A stretch of DNA of 64,000 nt from Zygaena filipendulae (taxonomy: Eukaryota > Arthropoda > Insecta > Lepidoptera > Zygaenidae), in the NCBI GenBank assembly GCA_907165275.2, contig CAJRBF020000018.1:1-64000 (forward strand), in the 5' to 3' direction. The notes under the pieces were generated by a model. It made no database searches. It saw only the letters and a list, made by a program, of their open reading frames with translations, and was not told where the DNA came from. Shown here in pieces: positions 1 through 10,572 of this stretch. How positions within the stretch are numbered: position 1 is the stretch's first letter; each line of letters starts with the position of its first letter. Position numbers and translations under genes: made by a program.

Positions 1-16
1 CTTATGGGTCGTCACA
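1..16 (-). mobile_element. Terminal fragment of a TGT...ACA element (copy 4)
   Basis: The first 16 bases end in GGGTCGTCACA. This matches the terminus of the element whose other copies end at 23644 (same TATGGGTCGTCACA) and at 60596. Only the end lies inside the window; the body is to the left. Bases 17-20 (ACCG) would be its 4-bp target duplication, but the partner copy is outside, so this is unconfirmed. Confidence 0.6.
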
Positions 17-1250
17 ACCGCAATCGCGGGGCGGCTCACTTCAAAGAACTGACGTTAGAACACATTTTTCTTTCTAGGATGAGTAGGTACTAGGTAGGTA
101 GTGCGCACGCGGCACACCGCACATGGTGTCACTATCACTGGAATTATTCACGTTTCGTATTCAATCCAGCAATTCTTCTCGTCAGTCATATGTCGACCTG
201 ATTTTGGTAACACTGGTAGAAACACATGAAGAACGAAGCCAGCGGGTACAATGGAAGTGGAACGGATGTTGACGATCGTGCCGCAGTACACACCAAACTT
301 TTACATGAATTACTCCACCGAACTTCCTGCAGCAATACGTATACTGGTACTCCTCTAAGTGCTTCAGCACGGCAGACGACGCGACGTTCATCCACTTATT
401 TACCTCTAAAAATCTCTCCTAGCCTAGACCAACTTTCGAACCTTACGCAAGCTAACTCCACCTGCACCGATACACAGCTTTATTTCGTAGTGTTGACTGT
501 TGCTTATTAGATATTTTATGAATTAATCACAATCCCGACATATTGTTGTTCTTTTTCCATTTACACCGCCCGCCTGCCCCCGTACCTGATAATACCAATA
601 ATAATGGCTACCAAGTCCCTGTAATGTACAACACCGGAATCCGCGACACAGGAATGCACGACCCAAGATTTTACGACACTGGAATGTACAGTTCAGAATT
701 AGTGATACCTTATTTCGAATCACCGGCCATGAAATGCTGTGCTGTATTATTCCAGTGCCGTGCATTCTATCGGTATGTCAAGTATTGTTCTGCTATTGGC
801 TAAGAATTATGACGTCTATTTGGTTCTCCGTTTTGTAGTGTTCAATACAATGCAGATAGTGTTTAGTAATTATTTTCTCAAAATATGGCGTAAATTCAAA
901 TTACAATTAGTCGAAGTTTAATATTTACTAAGGTAATTATTATTCATCACAAATTTTCGTGGCCACATCTAAGAATTGATCAATTAATGATGTGATGTGA
1001 CCGACCATTTCATGAGATGGTGGCATTTCATTTTCTATTGAAAGCTCGCTCGGCTCGCGTGACCTGGTCACCAGTACAAACCAAGAATGTCGGGGTGCTC
1101 TACGCCCTGCCTAAAGGTAAAAAGTCCTTGTAACAGATCAAACATAAATAATTAGTGGTTTTTTTGACAAGAAATTGACCCAGGATTTGGGTAAGTAGTG
1201 TAAACGAGCACAAAAAAAATGAGGCATAGTTTCATCGACCGGCTCAACTG
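17..1250. other. Non-coding stretch with no recognised feature
   Basis: No open frame here has recognisable protein content. Around 625-700 there are loosely repeated phrases (ATGTACAACACCGGAAT, ACACTGGAATGTACAG). 1741-1870 has the same flavour (CAATGTACATTGCAG), which suggests a decayed repeat. I see no promoter, RNA gene or TE terminus that can be defended. Confidence 0.4.
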
Positions 1251-1263
1251 CCCCACAGTAAAA

Positions 1264-1700
1264 TAAATTGCAGCGGAGTAAATTTTTTTAGAAGGAGCAA
1301 AACACCGGAAATCGCTTTACACACCTTCCATAGTTCAACGATTTTCTTAATTTTAAATTTTTTAAGCAACTGTTTTTTTTAATGGGTGATTTTTGTGTTT
1401 TTGCGACTTTTTACGCATAACGGACGTTGCCACATACTCACAACTCACAACCACCACAAAGGGCTTTAGGTCTTAGAGAAATTAAAATTAATGAAATCCT
1501 TAAACTATGGAATATTTGTTTAAAGCGATTTCTGTTTTTTTTCTCCTCCTGTAAAATTTATTCAGCTACAACAACCATCAAAGAGGCTTTAGTCTTAGAG
1601 AAATTAAAATTAAGAAAACTATTAAACTACGGAAAATTTGTTTTAAACAAAGCAATTGCCGGTTTTTGTTCCTCCTGTATTTATTCAGCTGCAATTACTT
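1264..1700. repeat. Inverted repeat with one arm tandemly duplicated
   Basis: Two direct copies of a 122-bp unit lie at about 1450-1700; the shared word CTTAGAGAAATTAAAATTA starts at 1472 and 1594. The segment 1264-1370 (TTGCAGCGGAGTAAA ... CTTAATTTTAAATTTTTTAAG) is a diverged reverse complement of the same unit. The result is a foldback with arms in a 1:2 ratio. It carries no protein. It may be the end of a DNA transposon, but no TSD was found. Confidence 0.55.
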
Positions 1701-1984
1701 TCTTTTACCGTAGGTAGCCGAGGAGTGGTGTCATCAATTCCAATGTACATTGCAGTGGCGAACATTCTCGATACAGTCTGTTATTTCGATGCCCAATTTG
1801 TACAGGGCGGAAAGCACAACACCAAGAGTCGTGTACAGGACATCAAATGCGTGCTGTATAATACGGGGCACTAGATAACAAAGATAAATAAACAGGCAGA
1901 GAAAACCAAAAGAAAAGAATGCAGGCACGGTTTCCAACTCAGGGAGTTTCCCCCCAACTTTTAGGGAGTAAATTAATGCGGTGG

Positions 1985-3085
1985 GTTTTTTTTTTTTTTT
2001 TTAATTTATTGAGGTTAACAAACGGTAGAGTCACATTGTTACATAACTAAAAAGTAATAAAATGCAACTAGTAATAAATGTGCCACCAGCACCGTCAACC
2101 ACATATTACTAAATATTACCGTAGAGATGGAGTAGTAAGCAATCTATACAAGTAAACAAGTACAAACAGAACAGTAGTACAAACGTAAATCTGATGTGTT
2201 ACAGTTTTAAATACTTTTAGTTGCCTTAATGACGTTATGTTTAAAAACAGCCACTCTTGTACCAAATATATCTACAACGTGTTAATGAATTAACTGAAAA
2301 CTAGAAAGTAGTTTGCTCAGAATCAACTAGCGAATCGATCGCACTATGTTTTAATATAGATTATATTTTTTCATTTTTACTAGCCCATGTCTAAATTATT
2401 TATAATACAATATTTGGCGCGTACGCCGCCCGCAGCAAAAAAAATCGAACCGGTAGGTGCGGCCGTAGCGCTCGGAATTTCGTAGATAGGTCACCTCCAA
2501 ACTAATGTTGAATAACTTTTAAAGTATAAATTTTTTCCACATAAAATATATTTTAATCATATTGTCGCTTATTTTTTTAAATGGGGTGTATCAGGTTTTC
2601 AGTTAATTCGTTAACACGTTGTATATCAGAAAAGTATTTGTTATAAGAATCTACAAGCCGATACAGTGGTGATCGCTTCCCCGCATTTGTCCGACAGATA
2701 GTGATAGAAAACAGTTTATTACACTTACGGGAATGCGATCTAGTAGGAACCTTGTAACATAATTTTTGAGTAAGTGGTATACAGTCATATCTATTGTGGC
2801 ACAAGTCATACAGCAACATGGTTTCAAGCTGCAATCGTCTTGCTTTAAGTGTAGCTACATTGTATTTCTCTAATAGTAAGTGGTAACTCAAACGATTCCT
2901 GGAACATTTATAATGCATTTTTCTAAGATATTTTTTTTGTACAGATTCCAGCGCATCTACATACTTATTATAATATGGACTCCATACAGAGACAGAATAT
3001 TCGAGTTGAGAACGTATCAGAGATTTGTAGAGAAGTAGGAAAGTAGTTGGTTGACTAAATTTAGCGCAGGTGCGCATTACAAACC
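1985..3085 (-). mobile_element. 5'-truncated LINE remnant, antisense
   Basis: On the plus strand the segment starts with an 18-20 base T run (about 1986-2003), i.e. a poly(A) tail of a minus-strand element. It continues through A/T-rich 3' sequence to an open frame at 3077-2577. The right boundary is where similarity to reverse transcriptase stops. No TSD could be identified. Confidence 0.5.
2577..3077 (-). pseudogene. C-terminal end of a non-LTR reverse transcriptase
   Basis: The 166-residue frame contains SLIRSQLEYSVSVWSPYY and LESVQKKYLRKMHY near its start. These are typical of the thumb/C-terminal region of insect LINE reverse transcriptases (jockey/CR1-like groups), just after the catalytic fingers-palm. 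The catalytic FADD box and the endonuclease are absent, so this is a 5'-truncated, non-functional copy ending about 570 bp before the oligo(T) run. The assignment to non-LTR RT is confident; the exact clade is not. Confidence 0.7.
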
Positions 3086-3521
3086 CATATAATTTAGGGG
3101 TATTACATTTTTAGGGGGTTTTTTAGAGGTATTACATTTTTAGGGGGTTTTCAGTTGTTTTTTTTTTTCATATTTTATTTCTTATTTTTTTTTTGTTAAT
3201 AATAATAATTATTTTTATTAGATCCAGATTTTTGCTAAAATTTCAAAATAACAATTATTAATTTTGTCGAATTTTTGATATTACGGCAAAAATATTGGTT
3301 GTATAAATTTTTTTTAAACAAGTTCATAAAAAAAAAAATTCATAAAAATAAAGTCTCTTATAATTTTTTTTTTTGGATTAATAAGAAAGCCATAATTTCA
3401 AAAGATTTTCATAATTAGCAACAATTTGAATCATTATGAATCATAATAATTTTGAAACCAAAGCTTGAATCTTGGCGCTATTTATTATTCATAAACTTTT
3501 TAGTAATATTATTTTATTGAC
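3086..3521. other. A/T-rich stretch with a short direct repeat
   Basis: The stretch 3093-3152 holds two copies of GTATTACATTTTTAGGGGG about 30 bp apart. The rest is homopolymer-rich A/T sequence with no coding content. Confidence 0.4.
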
Positions 3522-3692
3522 GACCCGGTTGGCGCAATGGTCACCATGCCTGCCCGCTAATCAAGAGGTTCCGGGTTCGATTCCCGGTGGGGGTGGACTT
3601 TGTGTGATGAACACAGGGTTCCATTTTCCAGTCTGGGTGTGTATATATATATGTCCAATCATCCAATCATATGTTCAATCATCCAAAAAAAA
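3522..3692 (+). mobile_element. tRNA-derived SINE (copy A)
   Basis: The head (3522-3594) looks like a tRNA gene, with box A-like TTGGCGCAATGG and box B GGTTCGATTCC. It is followed by the non-tRNA body TGGACTTTGTGTGATGAACA shared with the copy at 45549. The head would be transcribed by RNA polymerase III. After about 3650 this copy departs from the other copies (repeated TCCAATCATCCAATCAT) and ends in a short A run, so its 3' part is replaced or diverged. Confidence 0.7.
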
Positions 3693-3796
3693 TCTTAAGG
3701 TATCGGTTTGTTCAAATTACAATAAAGGACAAAGTGTCAAAATAAACAAACTACATAATCGTGGAAAATAGATAACGCATAACTTAATATTCGACA

Positions 3797-4448
3797 AAAC
3801 AGATAACCCGCAACTAATGCGTCAAGATAGACAACCAGCAACCTAAGGCGTCAAGATAGACAACCAGCAACTAAGGCGTCAAGATAGACAACCAGCAACT
3901 AAGGCGTCAAGATAGACAACCAGCAACTAAGGCGTCAAGATAGACAACCAGCAACTAAGGCGTCAAGATAGACAACCAGCAACTAAGGCGTCAAGATAGA
4001 CAACCAGCAACTAAGGAGATAGACAACCAGTAATACAGGCGTCAAGATAGACAACCAGTAATACAGGCGTCAAGATAGGCAACCAGTAATACAGGCGTCA
4101 AGATAGGCAACCAGTAATACAGGCGTCAAGATAGACAACCAGTAATACAGGCGTCAAGATAGACAACCAGTAATACAGGCGTCAAGATAGACAACCAGTA
4201 ATACAGGCGTCAAGATAGACAACCAGTAATACAGGCGTCAAAATAGACAACCAGTAATACAGGCGTCAAGATAGACAACCAGTAATACAGGCATCAAGAT
4301 AAACAACCAGTAATTCAGGCGTCAAGATAGACAACCAGTAATACAGGCGTCAAGATAGACAACCAGTAATACAGGCGTCAAGATAGACAACCAGTAATAC
4401 AGGCGTCAAGATAGACAACCAGTAATACAGGCGTCAAGATAGACAACC
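3797..4448. repeat. 28-bp tandem satellite, about 23 units in two blocks
   Basis: The unit is GCGTCAAGATAGACAACCAG followed by either CAACTAAG (left block, to about 4015) or TAATACAG (right block). The switch coincides with a short unit missing about 12 bp at 4013-4022. Units within a block are nearly identical (a few GGC/GAC and AAA variants), showing local homogenisation. No coding or RNA function is evident. Confidence 0.92.
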
Positions 4449-7400
4449 CGCTTAGCAGCAACTTGAATGGCAGCTCGATGATAGACTCCCGGCCGCTCCA
4501 CTGGATCGCCCGGCTATCTGCCAGATAAAGTTGGTAGTGAGGGGCTATAGGCCCAGACTCTTCACAGCGACAGCAGACAGGAGCACTTTTTTGGTGTTGA
4601 CCTGCTAAACATAATAGACGATATAAAACAATCAATACTATTATTTCGCATCAGTCGAAATGTAATATACCAATTATAATGTTACCACCAATTCTAATTG
4701 TAGACCTTAATTCTACTTAACCTGAGACGAGACAATTCGTCTAGAAGTCTGACTATCAGGCATTTTGCAGTAAAATGCTAGACCATGGGTAAAAGAACCT
4801 AATTTAGAAACGTGAATCAGTACCATACAGTAGGAGTCTGATTTTTTTTTCAACACTCAAGCTACTCATTTAAAAGTTAAAGAGAACGCTAATTTACTAG
4901 CATACGCATTTACAGTTATAGGCTTGTCATCTTTTGTTGGCTGTTAGTAAGAGTAACAGACCTAGTTTTGCAAATGTCGAAGTGAGAGAAGAAGAGACTT
5001 GAAGTCATACCTGCATACGATACGTCTTCGAAAACCATGTGATAGAACTACCCTTTTAGGAATTGCTGAGGGCCATAAAGAAAGGTCTTATTTAGGTACC
5101 GAGTTACTAACTTGAAAATCATAACGAACTTTATAATAATGAGCTTTGTTATATCCACAGGTACTTTCACACAATAACTGTAGCTACCCTAGATTGTCAC
5201 GACATTAAAACCACACTGAACTTAAGCCGAATTAAGAATACCTTTGCTAACGAACACTCACGCCTAAGTCAAGTTATAACAGAGACGTATTGGACAGTAG
5301 AATGTAGCAGGGGAATGAACGAACTACAATCGCTATTAGTCGGCGGGAAACATTATTTTTAATGAAACTACCTTCACGCCGACACGGCCATACTGACAAT
5401 GCACACGTCCTCGTGCGCTATAATCACAAGGATAACTTTTAATTATTACTAGCCAACACGCCATCCTCACTGTCACTAACCACCTTGAGAAAGCCAGAAA
5501 ACTAATCTCACTTTAGGACAGCTAAACTCCTAAGGTACGTGGGTAGATCACAAATTACAATTTTGTTATTATAAAATTCTTATTTCTCCACTACATTATC
5601 GGCGAATACAGATGATTATGCGCGAGCACGATAGTGTCAGCATAGTCGACAAAATCCGTCCAAAACCACAAACAACAACCTGCATAAAGTCAAAATTGAC
5701 ATTATATTAAGTCACAATCAGTTTGAATAGCATTGGATATGCGAAATACGTATTGCCAAAAACACAAAGAAATTGAATTGAATATTCAGCCCCACAGTCG
5801 AACAAAATGAAAGCGTCTCACCAAATAGCTGTAGTAAACCAATACAGGTACAGAGTACAGATCTTACTCCGCAGGTGCGGATAAACGACCACTCGAAGGT
5901 TGACTCCAGGTGACTCCCATTCGTAACACCAGACGTAGTTGAGCAGCGAGAGGCGATATACAGCGGTAGCATGTGATCTTTTCGATGTTAACCTGCTAAA
6001 CTTAAGGCATTACTGACATACCACGTCCTCCACGTACCTAACCACAAAAACATATCTCACAGTGAAACCAATGATAACGTTCATTCATTCTGACAAAGAA
6101 CTCCAATAACGTCACGAATGATCTATTTCACATTTTTAGAATCGAACTAAATATGCAAAGCAGTAGTGAAAAGCTACAACTACCCTACAAAATATCACAC
6201 ACGGATAATTTACGAGTATTAAAACTTCATTGACAATCGGTATGTCGGTAGATATTATAATTTTGTTATTATTTCTTACACAAAAGAAAAATTTTAAACT
6301 CACAATATTTCAACACCGTGGTTGTAAAACCAGTAGTAACAACGAGAGACAATATTTAAAATAACAAATCATTACCCATTATTTTAGTAGATAACTGATT
6401 TTCTCAGAGCGTTACATAAACGTGAGACAATATTTAAAAGAACGAATCAGTATTCGGTACCCATTACTTTACAAAACACATTAACTAAGTAGTCACATGG
6501 CATAATAGACGAAAGTATCGAAACCTTCGAAATCAATTCAAATTCTATTAGATCGAGTTAAATAAGATTTTTACTACCACTTAATGGATCGAACTACATA
6601 ACCGAGTCTTCGAATTCAGACAACTCTCATTTACTAGTACTGTACAGTGTACGGTGATTCACTTTACATGCATGATCGGTTAAGTCTCAATTCGATGGGT
6701 TATTGGAACAAAGCCGCAATCGACAAAACGTAATTGTTCAGGAGAAAGGTTTTAGTGAAAATCTTGAATAATTACTAAACTACGAGGCGTATCAAAACGG
6801 TTTGTATATCAAACGATGCGTTATTTTTTCTGGAGTAACATTTAATATACACAAGGTTTTAGTGCTTAGGAAATACCTAAAAATCCTTAAAAAACGATAA
6901 TGCCGCTTCATGCATTTAAAGTTGTTTCCTTTAGGGTCCATTGTGGTTTTATTCCGGTGAAAAGTACGAAATTTGTCGATCAGCAATAGTCTATTGCAAC
7001 ATTATGCGCTGTTCTGAAGTGTGTATGGCGGATACAGTAATAGAGTTTTGCAGTGTTATTACATGAATTTAATTATTGATTTGGAAAATGTACTCGTGAA
7101 TGCTGTGTACATTGTACGAATATTGTTGTATTGGCACGAGTACATTTTTATTGAATATCTAGAGTATTACGTAAATATCTCTAAATCTAGTGTATTTATT
7201 TGTAAACAATAATAATAATATTATATTATGCCTGTATATATTATATCCATGTATATAAGTATATTTATTCTAGGGTATTGTGTAAAACGAAACAAAATTA
7301 TCGCAATCAACACGTTCAATTTGTTTAATAAAGGAAAAACACAGTTTACACACAATAATGACATTTTTACTTAATGTTTGGGACACTTTGCATAATTAAG

Positions 7401-7470
7401 TTATAAGAAAATCAACACAATATAACAATAACTTTATCTTCAGATTATTATAACCTTTCTACGACAGATT
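4449..7470. other. Long anonymous non-coding region with faint internal duplication
   Basis: There is no credible coding region. The 4591-4610 phrase TTGGTGTTGACCTGCTAAAC recurs with changes at 5981-6001 (CGATGTTAACCTGCTAAAC), with loosely similar GC-richer sequence upstream of both. This suggests two old copies of one repeat. Around 6505-6540 (GAAAGTATCGAAACCTTCGAAAT) resembles 9386-9410 (AAAAGTATCGAAACC...). The rest is A/T-rich and unrecognised. Confidence 0.4.
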
Positions 7471-7475
7471 TTCAA

Positions 7476-7532
7476 CTTCAAGGTGGTAGCTAGCCAGCCG
7501 GGCACTAGAGAGCGCCCTACCACCATGCTATG
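7476..7532. repeat. Short inverted repeat resembling a lepidopteran dispersed-repeat fragment
   Basis: GGTGGTAG at about 7482 pairs with CTACCACC at about 7517, around a GC-rich core (CCAGCCGGGCACTAGAGAGC). The layout recalls a common lepidopteran repeat in which a TGGTGGTAGG...CTACCACC hairpin occurs, but only this fragment is present. The identification is from memory and weak. Confidence 0.3.
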
Positions 7533-7710
7533 GTTTCCTCACGATGTTAATAAAACCAGAATCAATATCACAATCTAATCAAATAGCGATATCAAAAAGA
7601 AATAATAACAATATTATTCATAAGAAAATGGTGTGTCTTCTTGCGAATGATGTTCTGCTATTACATCCTTTTTAGTTTCGCTAACCAAAGCATTATAAAA
7701 ATGATGGTAC

Positions 7711-8123
7711 CTAGTGGCGTGGAATATCATAACTTTTGCAATGACTTAAGAAGTCTGAGTGCAAGGCTTTAGGCATAGTGAATGGTTTATTGTAAGCTTT
7801 TTGCAACTCGGAAATGACTGGAATTTCAGTAGGAGGAGTAGTAGTAATACGGAGTGTTCGTGCACCTCGTGTACATCCACTTCGTGTGCGTCCACCTCGT
7901 ACGCGGGCGCCTCCAGACGGGAGTCTGGTTGGTAGATCACGTGTGTGTAACTCCACATAATCATCTTCAAAGCTATATTTTAACTTCAGTATGCTCTCAT
8001 GAGTATGGCACGCGACCATTTCCATAATATTGGACCATAATATTTTATTTCCCTCTGAATCATGCATCCAATTTCGGCCTTCAATAAGCATTTTTATATC
8101 GGTAAAGTCGGATAACTTTTTAT
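7711..8123 (-). CDS. Unidentified open exon-like segment (minus strand)
   Basis: On the minus strand a TACTAATTACAG sequence, which looks like a branch point plus 3' splice acceptor, precedes an open frame of about 137 codons. The frame starts YKKLSDFTDIKMLIEGRNW and ends KSYDIPRH before TAG at 7711-7713. Its middle is a low-complexity arginine/glycine/threonine stretch. One base beyond the stop a second frame stays open to about 7619 (begins YHHFYNALVSETKK), so the stop could be a frameshift artefact or mutation. I do not recognise the protein. It has no start codon of its own and may be a terminal exon or a decayed transposon gene. The palindromic repeat begins immediately upstream (8141). 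Confidence 0.3.
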
Positions 8124-8140
8124 AACTGTAATTAGTAATA

Positions 8141-8774
8141 AACAAAATTTTAACGTAAAACTAAAAACCGACTTCCAAAAACAGAAAACTAAAAAGCTAA
8201 AAATAACAAAATACCGATTTAATCCAAAAGACAAAAATATACGTAATATTATTATTGGTGTGTGCTACTACTGATACTGATTGTTTTGAATTCGGTGCCA
8301 AGCCCGCTTGTGTCTACCCACTTGGGTTGCTCTTCTCACGACGAGCTCGTGGCGAGAGTGGACTTAGAAACATCTTCTCCATATTTGGCTTGTCACCAAC
8401 TTCAAACCGATCAGTAGTAGCACAAACCAATAATAATATTACGTGTATTTTTGTCTTTTGGATTAAATCGGTATTTTATTATTTTTAGCTTTTTAGTTTT
8501 GTGTTTTTGGAAGTCGGTTTTTATTTTTTTGTTAAAATTTTGTTTATTTCTCGCTTTTCAGTGGGTTGGTTAAATTTATCTAAGTTACAATAGCCTAATG
8601 TCAACTGCTCATAACCTTTTACTAAATATTGCTATTCCCGATGCATGGACGTTAATTTATGAGGAGTTCTCCTGGTACTTCACCATCAGTTTCACTTCAC
8701 CACATATATAGTGATGAACATAAATTGTTTAGAAAAAACATTAAAGTTAACGAATTGGAACCTGTGAAATACCT
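8141..8774 (-). mobile_element. Dispersed repeat with long palindromic terminus (copy 1)
   Basis: 8141-8544 is a near-perfect palindrome with arms of roughly 170 bp (8141-8310 and 8382-8544). Both arms carry CCGACTTCCAAAAA, GCTAAAAATAACAAAATACC and a TTGTCTTTTGGATTAAATCG-type segment. It is followed by about 230 bp (8545-8774) matching, in reverse complement, 24730-24960. Body plus palindrome therefore occur in the same order in both copies. It is non-coding. The start (AACCGACTTCC...) resembles very common lepidopteran repeats. Confidence 0.75.
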
Positions 8775-9700
8775 GTTGAAATATGTTTTATTTCATAATT
8801 TTTTTAGAATAAAAATTACTGATGTAATTTTATTTTAAGGAAGAAAACCATAATTACTGTCAATATTATAGTGAAAGTTTAAAATATTTGTACAGCAATG
8901 TTTATTGTGTATCGGCATACAAAGATTATTTCGGGGAACAAAGCCCCAAAGGCCGTTACTTGTATTAGGTTGAAAAATACTTTTTTCACTACACATAGTT
9001 CGATTATTCCGATAAACAAAATTCGAATGATGAACGAAGAATAACGAGGCAATACCCATAGTGCTTTCGCTAAATCAGCCAGTTTTCATCCTAAAATTCT
9101 GAAAAAAAATCAGTAGGTGTATTGGGGTCCATAGATTACGAAAACGGCTTAATCGGAAAACTGTAACTATGGCTATTGTGGTTTTGTTCCCGGCACCCAT
9201 CGAATTATAGAATTGGGAATCGACAACTGATAACGAATAGAACTCAATTCCAGCGACTAGCTTAACCAGTAGTAGGTAATCATTGCGGATTTGCTAATGA
9301 TCGGACAGATAAGTAGCAACACAATATAAGGAAGGCAGTGTGCATCACATCACGAAATACAATAGGTACGAAAACACTTTATGGACAAAAGTATCGAAAC
9401 CTTTGAAATGAAATCACGTTCTTTGATCAACACAACCGAGAGGTAAATCAACATTTAACACTTTGTAATGGATAGACCTTACTTGAATAGGCGATGGTAT
9501 CACGAGCCTATCACCAAACTCAATTGCAGCATTGTCACCATAGTCACATTCAGATCTGTGCATGCAGCGTAGTGGTGTTGACAGCAACGACGTCGACTGT
9601 CATGATAGAACTTGACGACGTGCGTAACCAGCCTGCAGTAATAGCGCAACTCCTGCAATCTAAACACTTGAGTAGAAAGAGCTTACTTCAGCGTCGTTAA
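8775..9700. other. Anonymous non-coding sequence
   Basis: Short frames occur but none resembles a protein. A segment near 9380-9420 (TTATGGACAAAAGTATCGAA) resembles 6500-6540. It could be the remnant of a Tc1-like inverted repeat, which I cannot establish. Confidence 0.35.
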
Positions 9701-10013
9701 AGTCCATATAAGCTATCCTCACATAAGCGATGATAATCCCACAAAGGCTATGATAACCCACAAAGACGATGATACTATTTATTGGTAAATAAAGGATGGT
9801 CGTAAACAGATCTTAGATAAGGATCCCATATAGGCGATTCCACAGAGAGAATGGTATTTGTAATCCCATATAGACATAGGCAAATGGTAATCCCAGGTAG
9901 ACTATTACACAAAGGCAATCTCACACAGGCAATACACAATCACACATAGGTAAATCCCATATAGGCTCACTCATAGGTAATGGCAATCCCAGAGGTTATA
10001 ACACAAGGGCAAT
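9700..10013. repeat. Degenerate short tandem repeat, left of the jockey LINE
   Basis: The sequence is made of variations on AATCCCATATAGGCAATCAC/ACACATAGG, a degenerate unit of about 20 bp. The same style resumes right of the LINE at 15401, which shows that the LINE interrupted one repeat tract. Confidence 0.65.
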
Positions 10014-10024
10014 TACACATAAGC
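10014..10024. repeat. Target-site duplication of the jockey LINE (left)
   Basis: TACACATAAGC occurs here and again at 15390-15400, bracketing the LINE. Because the host tract is itself repetitive (ACACATAGG is frequent), the match could be partly fortuitous. However, the abrupt change of sequence at both sites supports it. Confidence 0.6.
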
Positions 10025-10572
10025 GAGAGTTTGAAAAAGGAGCAGTGACCAACCGTTTACCAGTATACTCGAAACAACTAGTAATACTTCGCGTAGTGTG
10101 CGTGCGAGTAGTCGTTATAAAATAACAACAAAGACTCGTGTGCCCGTGAGTGTGTGAACTAGTGAAAACTAAAACTACCGTGCGAATAGTGCTAGTGAAT
10201 AGTGAGTGCGACGCCGAAACCAGCTCGGGGGTGCTAACCACCCTCTTGAGCACCGCTGCCGCACTTGCCACAGTGAGTAACACCCTTTTGTTAACCTCCG
10301 GTCGGTACATTACCCCCGCTACTCGTCGATCACCGCGCGCTTAACTTTTTAAGTGTACCGGTGATCGGCACCCGTGACGCCCATAGCTCGGGACGTCCCC
10401 CGTTCGTAGCCGCTCCCTGCTCGCGGGCGCCTCGCTGGGCCTCCCCCCTGGGTCTCACCCGGTGTGGTTGCACGCGCCGAGGGGAGTGGGTTGCGTACGG
10501 GTATCCGCGGGGTACTGTAGTCCGGCCGGTGGTATCGAAGGGTGTTGACCACAAACAGCTGCCTCCTCGGAG

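Noticed and set aside
226..921. Short overlapping frames near the left edge
   Set aside because: Codon content and composition look random and there is no conserved motif.
3522..3594. tRNA gene
   Set aside because: The head has box A and box B but is followed by a body shared with three other copies. It is a SINE head, not a stand-alone tRNA.
3797..4448. CRISPR array
   Set aside because: The 28-bp units are contiguous without unique spacers. It is a satellite in a eukaryotic genome.
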